From Prevotella sp. UBA6429 (lineage in GTDB: Bacteria; Bacteroidota; Bacteroidia; Bacteroidales; Bacteroidaceae), in contig DJOV01000005.1 of assembly GCA_002437285.1 (NCBI GenBank), forward strand, positions 1 to 7,164: DNA of 7,164 nucleotides. The letters are read 5' to 3'. The notes beneath the pieces were generated by a model that was not told the DNA's origin, made no database searches, and saw only the letters and a program-made list of their open reading frames with translations. Made by a program: the position numbers and the translations under genes. Position 1 is the stretch's first letter; every line of letters begins with the position of its first letter. Positions 5,755 to 7,164 of the stretch are shown one piece after another.

Positions 5755-6957
5755 ATGAAAAAAAAGTTTTTACTACTATTACTTTCTATTCTCACAAGCC
5801 TGTCGCTGAATGCGAAGGAGAGTGGAGAATGTTTCGTCATCCTCATCGAAAAAGCAAACGCAAGGGGACAACTTTACAATTTCTTGGACAGCAGGCTCAG
5901 CGGCAACGACATCAAAAGCATGTGGGATAGCGGAAAGCACCTGCTTGCAGCCAAGAACACGCGCGCTGGCTGGTTTACCGTCTGCCAAAACAAAGAAGAC
6001 GGCGTTTCACAAAGCTACATCTATGACAGCTTCAAGGAAGTGAAGAAAGAAGCCGAGACGCAAGTGAACGAGCACAGGTACGTGTCATCGCTCTCCATCG
6101 GAGAGGTTAACACGAGATGGCTTTGGTGGGGGTTCTTCAACAGCATGCCTACCGTGAGCAAACAGACGATTGATATGGTCGGCTGCAAGGAACTGCCAAA
6201 ATGGATGGAGAAACAGGCGCAACAGGGCATGAAAGTAACCGTGTGCTGTCGAAAATTTGGTGAGTGCGCAGTAGTGGCACATGACGGAACCGACATCGAC
6301 AAGCAACAGATTTGTTTCTACAAGAATGCCGAAGAAGCATTGGAGGACATTCAAGTGAAATGGAAAGAAGGCTGGCGAGTGGGAATCATTGACGTGTCGA
6401 TGATGAACAAGTATTTAATCGTTTACAACACATACCTCAAGCCTCGTGAAGGAGAACAATACATAGCATACTGTGACTCCAGAGAGAGCGCAAGAGACTT
6501 CATCAGCAAACGCACTGGCAACGGATATTACATCACACAGGTAGGCGGAGCTTACCACCCTGGCGCCACGGATGAGAACGGCAACAAACTGTCGTTTGTC
6601 GAGATCATTGGAGGATTGCTTACGACAAGCGCACAACTCTATACGGATATCAAAGGAAACAAAAACAACAACGCCGGAAGCAACAGCCATGAGGAAAACG
6701 ATAACACGTCCTCATGCCGGACTCAAGAAGACTATCAGCAAGAGTATGACAAATGGGCCGACAAGGCTCAGAAAACTGCCATGAAATGGTACAAGAATGG
6801 CAAGGTCGACAGTCAAAACAGCAAGCAAGGACAAATCACGGCAGGTGAAAGAAAAATCCTCAGAGGGTACCAGGAAATTATGAGAAATGTTGCTGACGGC
6901 GCTTCAAAGAAGGGATTTAGCATAAAAAGGTCGGACATTGAAAATTTCAACCCATAA
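5755..6957 (+). CDS. Exported repeat protein of unknown function, DUF7477-like repeats suspected
   Basis: The 400-residue product starts MKKKFLLLLLSILTSLSLNA, a clear Sec signal peptide with likely cleavage after A20. There is no lipobox cysteine, so a soluble periplasmic or secreted protein is expected. Residues 24-263 consist of five divergent repeats of about 48 residues. Each has a hydrophobic strand, a conserved glutamine (Q39, Q86, Q137, Q185, Q235), a helical stretch and often W-x-x-G followed by a strand, as in WKEGWRVGIIDV. This resembles the repeats annotated DUF7477 in plant casein-kinase-like proteins, from memory only. After an Asn/Ser-rich linker (about 300-322) comes a charged helical tail (324-400) with YDKWADKA and GYQEIMRN, similar to C-terminal tails I recall from Prevotella and Bacteroides exported proteins. 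No catalytic motif was recognised. The ATG was chosen because the signal peptide begins there. The gene has its own promoter and follows a terminator, so a direct role in restriction is unlikely. Confidence 0.85.
   Translation: MKKKFLLLLLSILTSLSLNAKESGECFVILIEKANARGQLYNFLDSRLSGNDIKSMWDSGKHLLAAKNTRAGWFTVCQNKEDGVSQSYIYDSFKEVKKEAETQVNEHRYVSSLSIGEVNTRWLWWGFFNSMPTVSKQTIDMVGCKELPKWMEKQAQQGMKVTVCCRKFGECAVVAHDGTDIDKQQICFYKNAEEALEDIQVKWKEGWRVGIIDVSMMNKYLIVYNTYLKPREGEQYIAYCDSRESARDFISKRTGNGYYITQVGGAYHPGATDENGNKLSFVEIIGGLLTTSAQLYTDIKGNKNNNAGSNSHEENDNTSSCRTQEDYQQEYDKWADKAQKTAMKWYKNGKVDSQNSKQGQITAGERKILRGYQEIMRNVADGASKKGFSIKRSDIENFNP
5824..6543 (+). repeat. Five tandem protein repeats (about 48 residues each)
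   Basis: Repeat units cover roughly residues 24-68, 72-116, 121-165, 169-213 and 219-263 of the exported protein. Anchor glutamines are spaced 47, 51, 48 and 50 residues apart. A glycine follows exactly 21 residues after the glutamine in units 1, 3 and 4 (G60, G158, G206) and 22 after it in unit 5 (G257). Tryptophan stands 18 after it in units 1 and 4 (W57, W203). The DNA copies are too divergent to be recent duplications. A propeller-like or solenoid fold is plausible but inferred. Confidence 0.6.
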
Positions 6958-6963
6958 GACATA

Positions 6964-7164
6964 TTAACAAAGTATTTCAGTGACCGTCCGAAAAGAGCCG
7001 CCTTGCATATCCCATCGCATCGCTCGAAAACCTACATCTTGACGGAGGAATATCTTCGGGTGAAAACGACCTCGCTCCAAACGTGTGTAATACATCACAT
7101 AGCTGCCTCGCTCCCAATGAAGCGTTTCATGACCTTGCGGGGCTTGCCAACAAAAATGTATACG
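6964..7164 (-). pseudogene. tnpB: IS66-family TnpB (Orf2) remnant, frameshifted and truncated
   Basis: Read leftward from the window edge, one frame gives VYIFVGKPRKVMK (7163-7125). The continuation LHWERGSYVMYYTRLERG, then RFHPKIFLRQDVGFRAMRWD, is in another frame from 7122 down. Together they match the C-terminal half of TnpB, the accessory protein of IS66 elements. The switch lies at about 7122-7127, where a single lost base (or two extra) in the AAACGC stretch breaks the frame. After RWD the sequence departs from the expected family tail (MQGGSFRTVTEILC) and stops at 6964-6966. The transposase gene tnpC normally follows tnpB, but the end of the exported-protein gene lies only 6 bases beyond, so the element is cut off here. 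The start lies outside the window. This is a dead transposon fragment marking past rearrangement. Confidence 0.8.

Noticed and set aside
1..7164. tRNA, rRNA or CRISPR array
   Set aside because: No cloverleaf, rRNA-like stretch or regularly spaced direct repeats were seen.

Overview
The window looks like an accessory region of a Bacteroidales chromosome, most likely Prevotella or a relative. The evidence is Bacteroidetes-type promoters (a -7 box of the form TAnnTTTG, with a -33 box about 20 bases upstream at one site), start codons without clear Shine-Dalgarno sequences, GC-rich conserved genes beside AT-rich spacers, and a broken IS66-type TnpB whose sequence resembles Bacteroidetes copies. 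The taxonomic call is inference from style, not from a marker gene.

Layout. Positions 1-303 hold no convincing gene but many short perfect dyads, probably a decayed intergenic repeat. A strong promoter match at 304-336 is followed by a 119-base rod-like hairpin (421-539) and an intrinsic terminator (537-564). I read this as a candidate small structured RNA, perhaps of the Bacteroidales-1/6S-like type. A further 16-bp inverted repeat (516-531 with 570-585) can compete with the rod. Next come mod (to 2626) and res (2626-5535), a complete-looking type III restriction-modification operon joined by a TGATG overlap and closed by a hairpin terminator at 5608-5638. A separate gene with its own -7 box (5699-5706) encodes a 400-residue exported protein (5755-6957). 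The window ends in a truncated, frameshifted IS66 TnpB remnant on the minus strand (6964-7164).

How the genes work together. Mod is a beta-class adenine methyltransferase that supplies methylation and site recognition. Res is the ATP-dependent translocase and nuclease, and in known type III systems it cuts only in complex with Mod. Two features of mod stand out. Its natural N-terminus appears to start at ATG 647, but an in-frame TAG at 719-721 interrupts it after 24 codons, so only a shortened protein from TTG 749 or ATG 860 (or readthrough) could be made. Its middle, about 1003-1612, is far more AT-rich than the rest of the gene, as expected if the specificity-determining part was swapped in by recombination.

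The most original items are the amber-interrupted mod, the promoter/rod/terminator unit with its competing hairpin ahead of mod, and five divergent repeats of about 48 residues in the exported protein, each with a conserved glutamine. I do not see a wholly new multi-gene system.
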